The notes: generated from the letters alone by a model not told the origin. A stretch of DNA of 64,000 nucleotides from an uncultured Paracoccaceae bacterium (GCA_947496605.1 CANMDF010000003.1:434001-498000), one strand, 5' to 3'; shown: positions 27,626 through 37,325, counted from the first letter of the stretch. Made by a program: numbers and translations.

Positions 27626-28533
27626 GCCTCTTCCTCCACCCGGCGCAGTCTGGCTGCACGGGCGTCTTGCGCTTTATTGTAAATGAACATGGTGAAGGTC
27701 AGGATCAGCAAGACGATCAACAGCAGGTTCGACATGGCCGCCGCTTCGCCCAATTCGCGGAATTCCGAGGCGGTGCGGTTGATCCGCAGTGACAGGATTT
27801 CAGTCGATAGGCCCGGACCACCGTTGGTCATGACCAAAATCACCTCAAGCACCTTAAAACTGTCGATCAGTCGCAAAAGCAGCGTAACGATCAAAACAGG
27901 CAGCATGAGCGGCAGCTTGATATAGATGATCTGCTGCCATCCTGTGGCACCATCAATCTTGCTGGCCTCAATCGCAGACGCAGGCAGGGATTGCAGGGCC
28001 GCCAATGACAGAATGAAAATAAAGGGCGTCCACTGCCAGACATCTGCGATGACCACAGATGCAAAGGCCCAATCGCCGTTGGACAGCCACGGCACGCCGT
28101 CAAAGCCCCACGATTTGAGCGTCTTGTTAAAGATGCCAACGGTCGGATGGTACATATAGCGCCACATCAGACCAACCACGATAGGGGCGATCATCATAGG
28201 CAGGATGAACAGGGTCCGCAGAACAGACATGCCACGAATATTGCGGTCAAGCAGCAACGCTAGGCCAACACCTAGAAACATCTCGACCGTCACAACAACG
28301 GCGGCGAATTTCAGGGTGACACCTAGGCTTTCACGGAAAGCCGGATCACCGAATAATTTGAAGTAGTTTCGCAGACCGACAAGGTCTGCCTCGCCAATCC
28401 GTTGACTGGGGTTCCAGTCTAGAAAGCTGGCGTAAATCATGTAGCAAATCGGATAGAACAGCGCGAAGGCCAGAACCAATCCAGCGGGTGCCAGAAACAG
28501 GTATGGGGTCATGCGGTTCGTGCTGGCGATGCT
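27622..28533 (-). CDS. Sugar ABC transporter permease (MalF-like)
   Basis: Start MSIASTNRMTPYLFLAPAG. EAA-type EASKIDGATGWQQIIYIKLPLMLPVLIVTLLLR. Upstream ORF start at 28584 is less likely. Confidence 0.92.
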   Translation of the reverse strand, partial: SIASTNRMTPYLFLAPAGLVLAFALFYPICYMIYASFLDWNPSQRIGEADLVGLRNYFKLFGDPAFRESLGVTLKFAAVVVTVEMFLGVGLALLLDRNIRGMSVLRTLFILPMMIAPIVVGLMWRYMYHPTVGIFNKTLKSWGFDGVPWLSNGDWAFASVVIADVWQWTPFIFILSLAALQSLPASAIEASKIDGATGWQQIIYIKLPLMLPVLIVTLLLRLIDSFKVLEVILVMTNGGPGLSTEILSLRINRTASEFRELGEAAAMSNLLLIVLLILTFTMFIYNKAQDARAARLRRVEEEA

Positions 28534-28574
28534 CATGAAAGCGGGCCTCTTATGGACGTTTTGAAAGGGTGATC

Positions 28575-28602
28575 GGGCCAGCATAAGTCAATGCACTGGC
28601 CC
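28575..28602 (-). promoter_or_regulatory. Intercistronic stem-loop between solute-binding protein and permease genes
   Basis: On the minus strand GGGCCAG-tgcattgacttatg-CTGGCCC; 7-bp perfect GC-rich arms, no T-tract. Confidence 0.6.
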
Positions 28603-28613
28603 AACCAGGGAGG

Positions 28614-29960
28614 TTACTGCCAAGTATAGTAGCCGGCTTCTTCCATTGTGGCGCGTGCACGCTCTGCCACACCATCAAGCGCTTCTTGTGGGTCCAGACC
28701 TTCGGTCAAAACCTGGCTCATGGTTGTGCCGATGTCTGCGTTGATCGTACCCCATGTTGGGATAATCGGACGCCAGTCTGGGTCAGCAAACTGCAGCGCT
28801 TCACCGAATGTGGCCGAGTATGGGAACTTTTCGTTCAGGCCCGCATCTTGGTAGGTTGAGAAGCGTGACGGGTTGCCGCCTTCCATTGCGATGGCAAGGT
28901 CCTGCTCTTTGCTGGTCAGCCACTGCATCAGCAGGAACGCTGCTTCTTTGTTTTGTGCGTTCGATGGGATGCCGATACCGAAACCACCTGTTTGCGAACC
29001 GCGGCGGACACCTTCGGGGTGCATCGCGTAGCCTACGTTACCCACAACTGTGGAACGGCTTGGGTCCTCAAAACCGGCTGCAAAGGCGATCGAGTCCATA
29101 AACATCGCAGCATTACCTTGCTGGAATGCTGCGGCGGCTTCGGCTGGGCCAAATGTTGTGCCGCCTTCAGGGCCACAATCCACGATGGTTTTCAGCGCGT
29201 TTGCAGCGGCGACACCTTCGGGGCTGTTAATGATCGGGTTCCACTCTGCGTCAAAGACGCGACCGCCTAATGGGGCGAGGTGCAGCAAGAACGCGTGGCT
29301 GGCTTGGTGGCCGGATGCCGCACGGGATGCCATGCCGCCCATACCTTCTTCAAGTTCGGGAATCTGGCAAGCCACTTCTAGCAACTGATCATAGTTGGTT
29401 GGCACGTCGATGCCGTGCTTTTCAAAAATGTCTTTGCGGTAGGCCAGAACAGATGTTTCAGCACCAAACGGGATACCAAAAAGCGAACCTGTCTGACCAG
29501 GCAGGTAACCCTTTTCGCCACCAGCAACGCCGATGTTGGCCACATAACCGTCGATCAAGTCACTCGCGTCATAGTTAGGATCAGCAAGACGTGGGTTCAT
29601 GAAATACTTGGCGAGGTTTTCCAACTGATCTGCGTAGACATAATCAGCCTTTGAGAACACAACGTAAGCGATCAGGTCATAGTCACCTTCGTCTTTTGTA
29701 AGCTCAAGCGTCTGACGCTCGCGCATTTTCAGGTACTGAAGTTGATCAACTTCAACTTCAATGCCTGTCTGCTCTGTAAACTCGGGCAGCACTTCCAACA
29801 CCGCGTTATAGTGCGGATGCGCTGGAAAGTTCACAACCAATGTCGTGCCCTCATATGGCGCATAGACATCAGCCGTATGGCCGTCTGCATAGGCGGCCCC
29901 TGTGTAAGTCATGGTCACTGCAACCGCAGCAGACCAAACTTTGTTTGTCGTTACCTTCAT
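28614..29960 (-). CDS. Extracellular solute-binding protein (sugar family 1)
   Basis: 448 aa with signal peptide. EVLPEFTEQTGIEVEVDQLQYLKMRERQTLEL, QGNAAMFMDSIAFAAGF, FGIGIPSNAQNKEAAFLLMQWLTS. Confidence 0.92.
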   Translation of the reverse strand: MKVTTNKVWSAAVAVTMTYTGAAYADGHTADVYAPYEGTTLVVNFPAHPHYNAVLEVLPEFTEQTGIEVEVDQLQYLKMRERQTLELTKDEGDYDLIAYVVFSKADYVYADQLENLAKYFMNPRLADPNYDASDLIDGYVANIGVAGGEKGYLPGQTGSLFGIPFGAETSVLAYRKDIFEKHGIDVPTNYDQLLEVACQIPELEEGMGGMASRAASGHQASHAFLLHLAPLGGRVFDAEWNPIINSPEGVAAANALKTIVDCGPEGGTTFGPAEAAAAFQQGNAAMFMDSIAFAAGFEDPSRSTVVGNVGYAMHPEGVRRGSQTGGFGIGIPSNAQNKEAAFLLMQWLTSKEQDLAIAMEGGNPSRFSTYQDAGLNEKFPYSATFGEALQFADPDWRPIIPTWGTINADIGTTMSQVLTEGLDPQEALDGVAERARATMEEAGYYTWQ

Positions 29961-30014
29961 GTCATCCTCCCAGATGGTTGTGGATCGCTAAGGCGACCCA
30001 TTTGTCAGGCGGCC

Positions 30015-31088
30015 TTAAAGGGCCACCTCTGTTTTTGGATCAAAGAGATGAACCTCATCTCCTTGCACCGTGAATTCACGTTCCTCGCCGACCCGAATGG
30101 GGGCGACGCTGTTGACCTCAATCGCGACTTGCTGATCGCCTAGTTTGGAAATCAATACGGATTGGGCGCCAATGTACTCGGACAGAATAACCGGCATTTT
30201 CAAACCGCCACCGCCTTCGACAAAACCAGAAGGACGAATGCCCAAATGAATGCTGCGGCCCTTGTGGGCTTGCAGTGCACCTTTGCGGCTGTCAGGCAAT
30301 GGAATGGCAAAACCATCACCACGGGCAATAATCACGCCGCCTTCGTCAGACAGTTCTGCGTTCAGGAAATTCATCGTCGGTGAACCGATAAAACCCGCCA
30401 CGAATTTGTTCGCTGGGCTGCGGTACAACTCCTCTGGCGTGCCCGCCTGCATGATCTCGCCGAACTTCATCACGACGATCTTGTCGCCTAAGGTCATGGC
30501 CTCGACCTGATCATGGGTCACGTAGATCATGTTCTTTTTGATACGCTGCGACATCAAAGCAAGTTCTGCACGCATTTGGCCACGCAGCTTGGCATCAAGG
30601 TTTGATAGCGGTTCATCAAACAGGAATGTGCCGGCGTCACGCACCAAAGCGCGACCCATCGCAACACGTTGACGTTGACCGCCCGACAATTCCGCAGGCT
30701 TGCGATCAAGGTAGGCCGTCAGGTCCAGCGTCGCCGCGACCTCTTTCACGCGTGTTTCAATGTCAGACTTGTTCATCCGCGCTAGGCGCAGGGCAAACGA
30801 CATGTTCTTGGCGACGTTCATGTGGGGGTAGAGCGCGTAATCCTGAAACACCATCGCAAGGTCGCGTTCTTTGGGTTCCAACTTAGACACATCACGATCA
30901 CCGATCATGATCTCGCCACCAGTCACGCTTTCAAGTCCGGCAATCATCCGCAGAGTTGTTGACTTACCGCAACCCGAAGGCCCGACCAACACAGTGAACT
31001 CGCCATCTGCCATCTCAAGGTTGAGATTCTCGATGACGTTCACCGCACCATAATCTTTGCGTAAATTCTGTAGTCGTATTTCAGGCAT
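30015..31088 (-). CDS. ABC transporter ATP-binding protein (UgpC/MalK type)
   Basis: Walker A GPSGCGKSTTLR, LSGGQRQRVAMGRALVRD, LFDEPLSNLDAKLR, C-terminal TOBE-like region. Start MPEIRLQNLRKDYG at 31088. Confidence 0.95.
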   Translation of the reverse strand: MPEIRLQNLRKDYGAVNVIENLNLEMADGEFTVLVGPSGCGKSTTLRMIAGLESVTGGEIMIGDRDVSKLEPKERDLAMVFQDYALYPHMNVAKNMSFALRLARMNKSDIETRVKEVAATLDLTAYLDRKPAELSGGQRQRVAMGRALVRDAGTFLFDEPLSNLDAKLRGQMRAELALMSQRIKKNMIYVTHDQVEAMTLGDKIVVMKFGEIMQAGTPEELYRSPANKFVAGFIGSPTMNFLNAELSDEGGVIIARGDGFAIPLPDSRKGALQAHKGRSIHLGIRPSGFVEGGGGLKMPVILSEYIGAQSVLISKLGDQQVAIEVNSVAPIRVGEEREFTVQGDEVHLFDPKTEVAL

Positions 31089-31130
31089 GCGCCGGAATCT
31101 CCCCCTCGTCTCGGTTGAAAGAATATCACT

Positions 31131-31140
31131 TTGTATACAA
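31131..31140. promoter_or_regulatory. Candidate GntR operator, perfect palindrome TTGTATACAA
   Basis: Exact sequence ttgtatacaa, 43 bp upstream of the ABC ATPase start. Identical to the site at 31949. Confidence 0.75.
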
Positions 31141-31236
31141 AAGCAACCAAAAATATCCAAACTTGTCACTTTTAGTGGCTTGAAGGTGAAAAACATGCTA
31201 GCCAAGCAAGGCACACGCTAAGAACAGGAGTGCGAA

Positions 31237-31893
31237 ATGGATCGTCAGAACCCTCTAGGCCGTGAATCAACCTGGCAAAGAATCGAAAGTGACTTGCTTG
31301 ACGATATCGCTGCCGGCTCGCTCCAACCGGGTGAACGACTTGACGAGACAAAGCTGGCTGAGCGTTTTGGCGTCTCAAGAACGCCTGTTCGGGAAGCGTT
31401 AAGCAGGCTAACCGCGCAAGGCGTTTTGGTCACCGGCGAAAAACGTGGGGTGAGAGTGGCGCAATATTCCCGCGAAGAATTGGCGCAAATGTTCGAGGCA
31501 ATGCAGGAGATCGAAAGTATCTGTGCCCGCCTTGCAAATCAACGGCTTACGCTTTTGGCACGGTCCGAAATTGAAATGGCACAGGCCCAATGCAAAGCTG
31601 CAGCAAAAGCCAATGATCGCATTGCATACATCCGCGCAAACGAAGCGCTGCACCTGTCCATCTATCGTGCAACCGACAATCAATACATTTTCGATCTCGC
31701 ATCTGGGTTTCGGCGCAAGACGGGTCCGTTTCGGGCAAAGAAGCTTGAGACTCAGGCGGATCTTCTCGCGTCTGTTCAGAATCACGAGGTGCTGCTGGAT
31801 AAGATATTTTCCGGTGATAGTCAGGTCGCCGTCGACGGTATGCGTGAACACATGACCGAAAGCTTTATGCGTGTTCTCGCCGTAAATAGCTAA
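31237..31893 (+). CDS. GntR family transcriptional regulator (FCD-type)
   Basis: wHTH LQPGERLDETKLAERFGVSRTPVREALSRLTAQGVL, followed by an FCD-like helical domain (FEAMQEIESICARLA). Confidence 0.93.
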   Translation: MDRQNPLGRESTWQRIESDLLDDIAAGSLQPGERLDETKLAERFGVSRTPVREALSRLTAQGVLVTGEKRGVRVAQYSREELAQMFEAMQEIESICARLANQRLTLLARSEIEMAQAQCKAAAKANDRIAYIRANEALHLSIYRATDNQYIFDLASGFRRKTGPFRAKKLETQADLLASVQNHEVLLDKIFSGDSQVAVDGMREHMTESFMRVLAVNS

Positions 31894-31948
31894 GCTTTGG
31901 GTGCTGATTGCGGAAAATTCACTCTGAAGTGTAGACACTCGTAAATTT

Positions 31949-31958
31949 TTGTATACAA
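31949..31958. promoter_or_regulatory. Candidate GntR operator, perfect palindrome TTGTATACAA
   Basis: Exact sequence ttgtatacaa in the 5' region of the MBL-fold hydrolase gene. Second copy of the palindrome seen at 31131. Confidence 0.75.
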
Positions 31959-31986
31959 ACATGAGGACTCGTATTTGGAGGACCCC

Positions 31987-32916
31987 ATGGGCGTTGCTGA
32001 GACCAAGATTTATCCGATCAACACTGGCTGGCTGGAAGCCGACCTAGGCACTTACATTTTCTGGAAAGGGCCGGCGGGCAAAAAGATCTGGAACCCGGTT
32101 TATTGCCACTACGTCGATACCGGCACTCATAAGATCCTGATCGACACGGGCCTGTGTGACGAAGAACGCGCCACATTGTACCACCATAAATGCGACAAGC
32201 GGGGCTGCTTACAGGTCCACGAACACCTTGAGCAAAAACTTGGTGTTCACCCAGATGAAATTGACGCCATCGTGTTCACGCACCTGCACTGGGACCACGT
32301 GCAGAACATGAAACAGTTCAAGAACGCACGCTACATCGCACCCAAGGCCGAAATCGAAATGGCCTATAACCCATTGCCCCTTTACTATCGCACATACGAA
32401 TGCGGCATCCTCGATATTGAGCCTGCCTATGCAGGTTGTGTGTTTGAAGCAGTGGAAGACGAATGCGAAATTCTGCCGGGCATAACAATGTTCCACACAC
32501 CCGGCCATTCAGTCGGGCACATGGCAGTGACAGTTGCGACCGCCGCAGGTGATATCGTGGTTGCAGGCGACGCGATTTTCCAAGAACGCAACATGGAACC
32601 CAACCCAGAAGAAAAATGGCGCTATTGGGTACCAGCCCGTTTTGTTAATTCTTTCGAAGGCTGGAAATCAGTCGAAGAGTTGGACAAACGCGCAGACTAT
32701 ATCCTGGCGTGCCACGACAAGGTCGCCAACGGCCGCTCGGACGTGTTCCCATACGAAGGCATGCCTTTGCGCAAACGCCGTCAGGTGATCCCCGGCTATC
32801 AATTCTACTTTGGCGACATGCCTGCAGGCGCCGTCGACAAGGCCGCCCCCGCGCTGACCAAAGAAGAGGCCGACGCCTACATCGCGGCCCTTGTCCCGCC
32901 AACACCCGACCCGTGA
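31987..32916 (+). CDS. MBL-fold metallo-hydrolase, N-acyl homoserine lactonase-like
   Basis: Metal-binding motif VFTHLHWDH, plus TPGHSVGHMAV and VVAGDAIF. Confidence 0.9.
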   Translation: MGVAETKIYPINTGWLEADLGTYIFWKGPAGKKIWNPVYCHYVDTGTHKILIDTGLCDEERATLYHHKCDKRGCLQVHEHLEQKLGVHPDEIDAIVFTHLHWDHVQNMKQFKNARYIAPKAEIEMAYNPLPLYYRTYECGILDIEPAYAGCVFEAVEDECEILPGITMFHTPGHSVGHMAVTVATAAGDIVVAGDAIFQERNMEPNPEEKWRYWVPARFVNSFEGWKSVEELDKRADYILACHDKVANGRSDVFPYEGMPLRKRRQVIPGYQFYFGDMPAGAVDKAAPALTKEEADAYIAALVPPTPDP

Positions 32917-33758
32917 CACAACTGCTCGACAGTATCGGCCAGATCGCTGATCAGTTCGACGCGATTGTTTTGGACCAATGGGGCGTGCTGCACGATGGCA
33001 GCGCGCCTTATCCTGCGGCTTTGGATGCGCTTGAAATCCTACGGAATTGTCCGGCCAAGATTGGTGTTCTCTCCAATTCAGGCAAACGCGCCGCACCCAA
33101 TCTCAACCGTATTGCCAGCATGGGGTTTGACCGCACGTCCTTTGACTGCGTCATGACATCAGGCGAGGCTTTGTGGCAAAGCTTTGCATCCGGTCAAGCG
33201 AAGGCCCGCACCTTTTTTCCGATTGTTGGCAAACCGGGCGATGCCGAAACGTGGGCTGATGGTCTTAACCTCAGCATGACACATGTGGTCAGCAACGCCG
33301 ATGCGATATTGTTGATGGGTATGCCTGACGGCACGGCGCTCGACGCGTATGACACACAGTTCCACGCGGCGCAGGCCAAGGGCCTGCCACTTTATTGTTC
33401 AAACCCTGACTTCACGTCGCCACGCGGTGGCGGACAGTATGTGATCTCGCCGGGCGCATTGGCGAAGCGGTATAGTGACATGGGCGGCACGGTGCATCTG
33501 TTTGGCAAGCCGCATCACCCCATCTTTGCGGCAATGGAAACCGCGCTTGGTTGCGTCCCCGAACGCATTCTGATGGTTGGCGATAGCCTGCATCATGACA
33601 TCTTGGGCGCACAGATCGCTGGCTGGGCAAACCTGCTGATCCGCATCGGCATTCATGCGCCAGATATCCACTCAAATGCCATCTCCAACGACATTGCGGC
33701 GCTTGCAAAGGCGAACACAATGCCACCCCCTGATTTTTCTCTTGCCGACTTAAGGTGA
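32913..33758 (+). CDS. HAD-superfamily hydrolase (class IIA, NagD/TIGR01459-like)
   Basis: DAIVLDQWGVLHDGSAPYPAALDAL, VLSNSGKR, GKPHHPIFAAM, ILMVGDSLHHDILGAQIAGW. GTG start overlaps the previous stop. Confidence 0.88.
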   Translation: MTQLLDSIGQIADQFDAIVLDQWGVLHDGSAPYPAALDALEILRNCPAKIGVLSNSGKRAAPNLNRIASMGFDRTSFDCVMTSGEALWQSFASGQAKARTFFPIVGKPGDAETWADGLNLSMTHVVSNADAILLMGMPDGTALDAYDTQFHAAQAKGLPLYCSNPDFTSPRGGGQYVISPGALAKRYSDMGGTVHLFGKPHHPIFAAMETALGCVPERILMVGDSLHHDILGAQIAGWANLLIRIGIHAPDIHSNAISNDIAALAKANTMPPPDFSLADLR

Positions 33759-33762
33759 CCCA

Positions 33763-34722
33763 ATGAACGACCTCTTAACACCCGCATTCCGCGCCCTTTC
33801 CGCCAGACTGGGCCAAGACCCGCTTCGGGTGCAGGGCCCCGGCGGGAATACGTCGATCAAATCAGATGGAGTCATGTGGATCAAAGCGTCTGGCACAGAA
33901 TTGGCCGATGCTGAAACAGACCTGATCTTTGTGGCCGTGGACCGCAATGCTGCCAAGGCCGAGGCAAATGGTGCAGGTGATGGCAGCTGCAAAGCAACAG
34001 TATTGGACCCATCCAACACGCTCCGCCCTTCCATTGAGACAACCTTTCACGCGGCCCTCGATTGGAAGGTCGTGGCCCATACCCATTCGATTGCCACTTT
34101 AGTGCATGCAATCAGTCCCGAAGGGCGCAAGATTGCTGCCGAGAAACTAGCCGGACTTCCGGTGATTTTTGTCCCTTACGCCAAGCCTGGCTTGCCGCTG
34201 ACGCGTGAGATCCTGTCACGCGCGACTGCCGAAACACAGATTGTTATCTTACAAAATCATGGCCTGATTTGCTGCGGAGACACCGTGGATGAGGTGACGC
34301 AAATCATGGATGATGTTGAGAAACGGTTAGAAATGCCTTTGCAGTCAGAGCCCGCGAACACTTCGGCACCAGACCGCGAAGGGTTTGAAACACTTACCGA
34401 AAGTTGGATTGCGCATAACACTCGCGCCTGTGCCTTGGCACTAGGTGGGTCATACTATCCAGATCATGTTGTATTTTTGGGGCCAGCGCTTCCTCAGGGT
34501 GACCACGACGGTAATCCACCCGTCGTCCTTGTTCCCAACGAAGGGGTCTACCTGCGGCACGGCGCGACGGCCTCACAACGTGCAATGATCCGCTGCTTGT
34601 CCGATTGTCTGGCCCGTCTGCCTGCCGATTGGACACCCGAGGCAATCGGCCCCGAGGCCGAAGCCGAACTGCTCAATTGGGATGCTGAGAAGTATCGGCA
34701 AGCTTTGGCTGCGCGATCATGA
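33763..34722 (+). CDS. Class II aldolase/adducin family protein
   Basis: GPGGNTSIKSDGVMWIKASGTELADA, VVAHTHSIATLVHAI, VILQNHGLICCGDTVDEV. Confidence 0.88.
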   Translation: MNDLLTPAFRALSARLGQDPLRVQGPGGNTSIKSDGVMWIKASGTELADAETDLIFVAVDRNAAKAEANGAGDGSCKATVLDPSNTLRPSIETTFHAALDWKVVAHTHSIATLVHAISPEGRKIAAEKLAGLPVIFVPYAKPGLPLTREILSRATAETQIVILQNHGLICCGDTVDEVTQIMDDVEKRLEMPLQSEPANTSAPDREGFETLTESWIAHNTRACALALGGSYYPDHVVFLGPALPQGDHDGNPPVVLVPNEGVYLRHGATASQRAMIRCLSDCLARLPADWTPEAIGPEAEAELLNWDAEKYRQALAARS

Positions 34723-36017
34723 CGAGCCTGACACTGGGCATTGATCTTGGCACATCGGGCGTCCGGACGGCGGTGCTTGACCAAAACGGCACCGTTCTGT
34801 CCTCTGTTAAGACCAGTCATTTACCACAAGAAACCAATGAGATAGACGCCACAAAGTGGTGGATTGCCGTCAAGAACTGCATCGTCTTGCAAAGCGAAGC
34901 GCTGAACACAATAGGCCGTGACCTTATGGACGTACGGCGCATTGGTGTTGACGGCACATCTGGCACGATGGTCCTGACAGACGCAGCTTTGCGGCCTGTG
35001 ACCCCGGCACTGATGTACGATTCAAGCGGGTTTGCGGCAGAAGCAGCTCAGATCGCAAAACACGCCCCAAAGGTCCATATTACCAAAGGGTCCAATTCCG
35101 CATTGGCACGGGCGTTACGATTGCTATCGCTGGATGCGCAATCTAAAGCCGTTCACCTACTGCATCAGGCGGACCTCATTACGGCTCATTTGTTGGGATA
35201 TGGCGGCGTCAGCGACGAAAACAACACGCTCAAGCTTGGTTATGATCCCGATACTGGGGACTGGCCTGATTGGTTTGAAAGAGCGGGAGTACCTGCCATA
35301 CTTTTGCCTAAAGTCGTTCCAGCCGGCGCACGCTTAGACCAGATTTCAGCAAAGACTGCGACCGAATTGGGACTGCATCACGAAACGGAAATTCACGCTG
35401 GCACGACCGACAGCATCGCAGCATTTTTGGCCGCCGCGCCGCTTGAAGTCGGGAATGCGGTGACCTCACTCGGAACGACGCTCGCGATCAAGATCCTGTC
35501 GCAGCAGCGGATCGACTTGCCCGAAATGGGGCTTTATTCACATAAAGTAGGCGACGCTTGGCTGGTTGGCGGGGCATCGAACACAGGTGGTGGCGTGCTT
35601 GCCAAGCACTTTGACGGGCAAACCCTGATTGATCTCTCAGCACAGATTGATCCGGCAATCGAAAGCAATCTGGACTATTATCCATTGAACAAGCCGGGTG
35701 AACGGTTCCCAATTAACGATCCGGAATTAATGCCCCGTTTGACCCCGCGTCCGGCAAATGATGTCGATTTCCTGCACGGGATACTAGAAAGCATCGCCCG
35801 TATCGAACGTGACGGTTATCAAGCTATCGAACGGCAAGGTGGTCCACAGCCCAAACAATTGTTCACTGCAGGGGGCGGCGCAAACAATCCCGTATGGACA
35901 GCTATCCGCGCACGGGTAATCGGCATCCACCCACAGGAAACGACCATTCAGGAGGCCTGTGTCGGCACCGCAAAATTGGTTATGGCAACGCAGGCTGAAC
36001 GACCTCTCAAAAGCTGA
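34719..36017 (+). CDS. FGGY-family carbohydrate kinase
   Basis: LTLGIDLGTSGVRTAVLD, VDGTSGTMVLTD, SLGTTLAIKI, LFTAGGGANNPVWTAIRA. ATGA overlap with the upstream gene. Confidence 0.9.
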   Translation: MTSLTLGIDLGTSGVRTAVLDQNGTVLSSVKTSHLPQETNEIDATKWWIAVKNCIVLQSEALNTIGRDLMDVRRIGVDGTSGTMVLTDAALRPVTPALMYDSSGFAAEAAQIAKHAPKVHITKGSNSALARALRLLSLDAQSKAVHLLHQADLITAHLLGYGGVSDENNTLKLGYDPDTGDWPDWFERAGVPAILLPKVVPAGARLDQISAKTATELGLHHETEIHAGTTDSIAAFLAAAPLEVGNAVTSLGTTLAIKILSQQRIDLPEMGLYSHKVGDAWLVGGASNTGGGVLAKHFDGQTLIDLSAQIDPAIESNLDYYPLNKPGERFPINDPELMPRLTPRPANDVDFLHGILESIARIERDGYQAIERQGGPQPKQLFTAGGGANNPVWTAIRARVIGIHPQETTIQEACVGTAKLVMATQAERPLKS

Positions 36018-36269
36018 AATTGGGCCGCAACGGTTAGAACTGGTGATTCGCTGAGTGTTCCCAATTCAGGGACAATACCCAATAAAAACAGGGATAATTT
36101 CTATCGCTGCGCAATAACAAGGCACCGCCCAGCATTTGCCCGCACAAATTTCGTTAACGAAGGATTAATGCCTTTATTTCGCCGTTTACGTGTTGTGCTG
36201 GCGGACGGCATTTTGGTATGGTGATTGGGTAAGTGATTAGAAACGTAACCAGTCTAGGAGATTTTAAAA

Positions 36270-36920
36270 ATGAATTGGTTAAAGACTATTGCAGCGGCAT
36301 CTACCGTCGCAATCATCGGCTCGGTAGCGAGCGCATCTACTGTGATCAACGGCAGTTTTGAAGACATCGGAGATGGTGTTCTTAACGGAAGTGGATGGCA
36401 AATTTTCCCTGACGTACCCGGCTGGAATGGTGCGCCAACAATCGAAATTCAGTCAGAGCCAACACTTGGTTTTAAGGCTCAAGAGGGTGATTACTACGCC
36501 GAATTGGACACAAACCGCAACTCGCGGATTTTCCAGAATGTTGTGCTCGACGCTGGCACCTATGTGTTGAGCTTCTTCTACAGCCCACGCGTGAACCAAA
36601 CGCCAACGGATACAAATGATCTGGGCTACTCAGTCTCAACTGGTGACGACCTGGTCAGCGAAATCATCGCTGGTGCTCCGAACGATGACTATCCACATGG
36701 TATTTGGACTGAAGTTAAGGCTTACTTCACTCTCGAGAGAAGCGAAACTGTTGAGCTGTCATTTGAAGCCTTGGGCGCAGAAAGTGGCGACAATTGCGGT
36801 AGCTGTGGCGCTTTGATTGACGATATCTCACTCGCAGCAGTTCCACTGCCTGCTGGTGTTCTGTTGATGCTCAGCGCGCTTGGTGCCTTCGGGTTTGCAC
36901 ATCGTCGTACACAAGCCTAA
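36270..36920 (+). CDS. VPLPA-CTERM sorting domain protein with DUF642-like ectodomain
   Basis: Signal peptide. NGSFEDIGDGVLNGSGWQIFPDVPGW... C-terminal tripartite signal AAVPLPAGVLLMLSALGAFGFAHRRTQA. Confidence 0.9.
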   Translation: MNWLKTIAAASTVAIIGSVASASTVINGSFEDIGDGVLNGSGWQIFPDVPGWNGAPTIEIQSEPTLGFKAQEGDYYAELDTNRNSRIFQNVVLDAGTYVLSFFYSPRVNQTPTDTNDLGYSVSTGDDLVSEIIAGAPNDDYPHGIWTEVKAYFTLERSETVELSFEALGAESGDNCGSCGALIDDISLAAVPLPAGVLLMLSALGAFGFAHRRTQA

Positions 36921-37229
36921 TTCGGCGGACGACCTAAAGAATTGAAAAAGGGGTGGCTTTGCCGCCCCTTTTTTGTTGCACGCTGGCCAATCCGGGGTGG
37001 GGACGTTTTGACCCGCAACTCGCACATTGGATGATCGCTGTTTCTGTGATGCCGCGATATGAGCACCGTCAATCGGGGCAAGTGACCAAAAGACGGCAAT
37101 CAACGTGCCAATCAATCCGCCGATGCTGTAAGCACTGAGGATCGCCAAAAATCCAAACCCTGTGACAACTGCACAAACCGCAGAAATCAATCCGGTTAGA
37201 ATACCTATCGCTACCGATCCAATCAGCAT
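36828..37229 (-). CDS. Small predicted membrane protein of unknown function
   Basis: N-terminal hydrophobic MLIGSVAIGILTGLISAVCAVVTGFGFLAILSAYSIGGLIGTLIAVFW. AGGAGG lies 11 nt before ATG 37229. The 3' half is dubious because it crosses a terminator and antisense coding sequence. Confidence 0.4.
   Translation of the reverse strand: MLIGSVAIGILTGLISAVCAVVTGFGFLAILSAYSIGGLIGTLIAVFWSLAPIDGAHIAASQKQRSSNVRVAGQNVPTPDWPACNKKGAAKPPLFQFFRSSAELGLCTTMCKPEGTKRAEHQQNTSRQWNCCE
36945..36975. terminator. Rho-independent terminator downstream of the VPLPA-CTERM gene
   Basis: aaaaaggggtggctttgccgccccttttttg: GC stem-loop followed by a T-tract. Confidence 0.85.
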
Positions 37230-37325
37230 CTGCCGCCACACCTCCTAAACATTTCTTTCGGCGCATGCGATCGCCGGAGAACAATCTGTTCAACATAAGA
37301 CTGCCGCAGTTTTAGGGGGAGATTG

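Noticed and set aside
29961-30014. Possible terminator between solute-binding protein and ATPase genes (ggcggccttaaagggcc)
   Set aside because: Short imperfect stem with no T-tract on the relevant strand; insufficient support.
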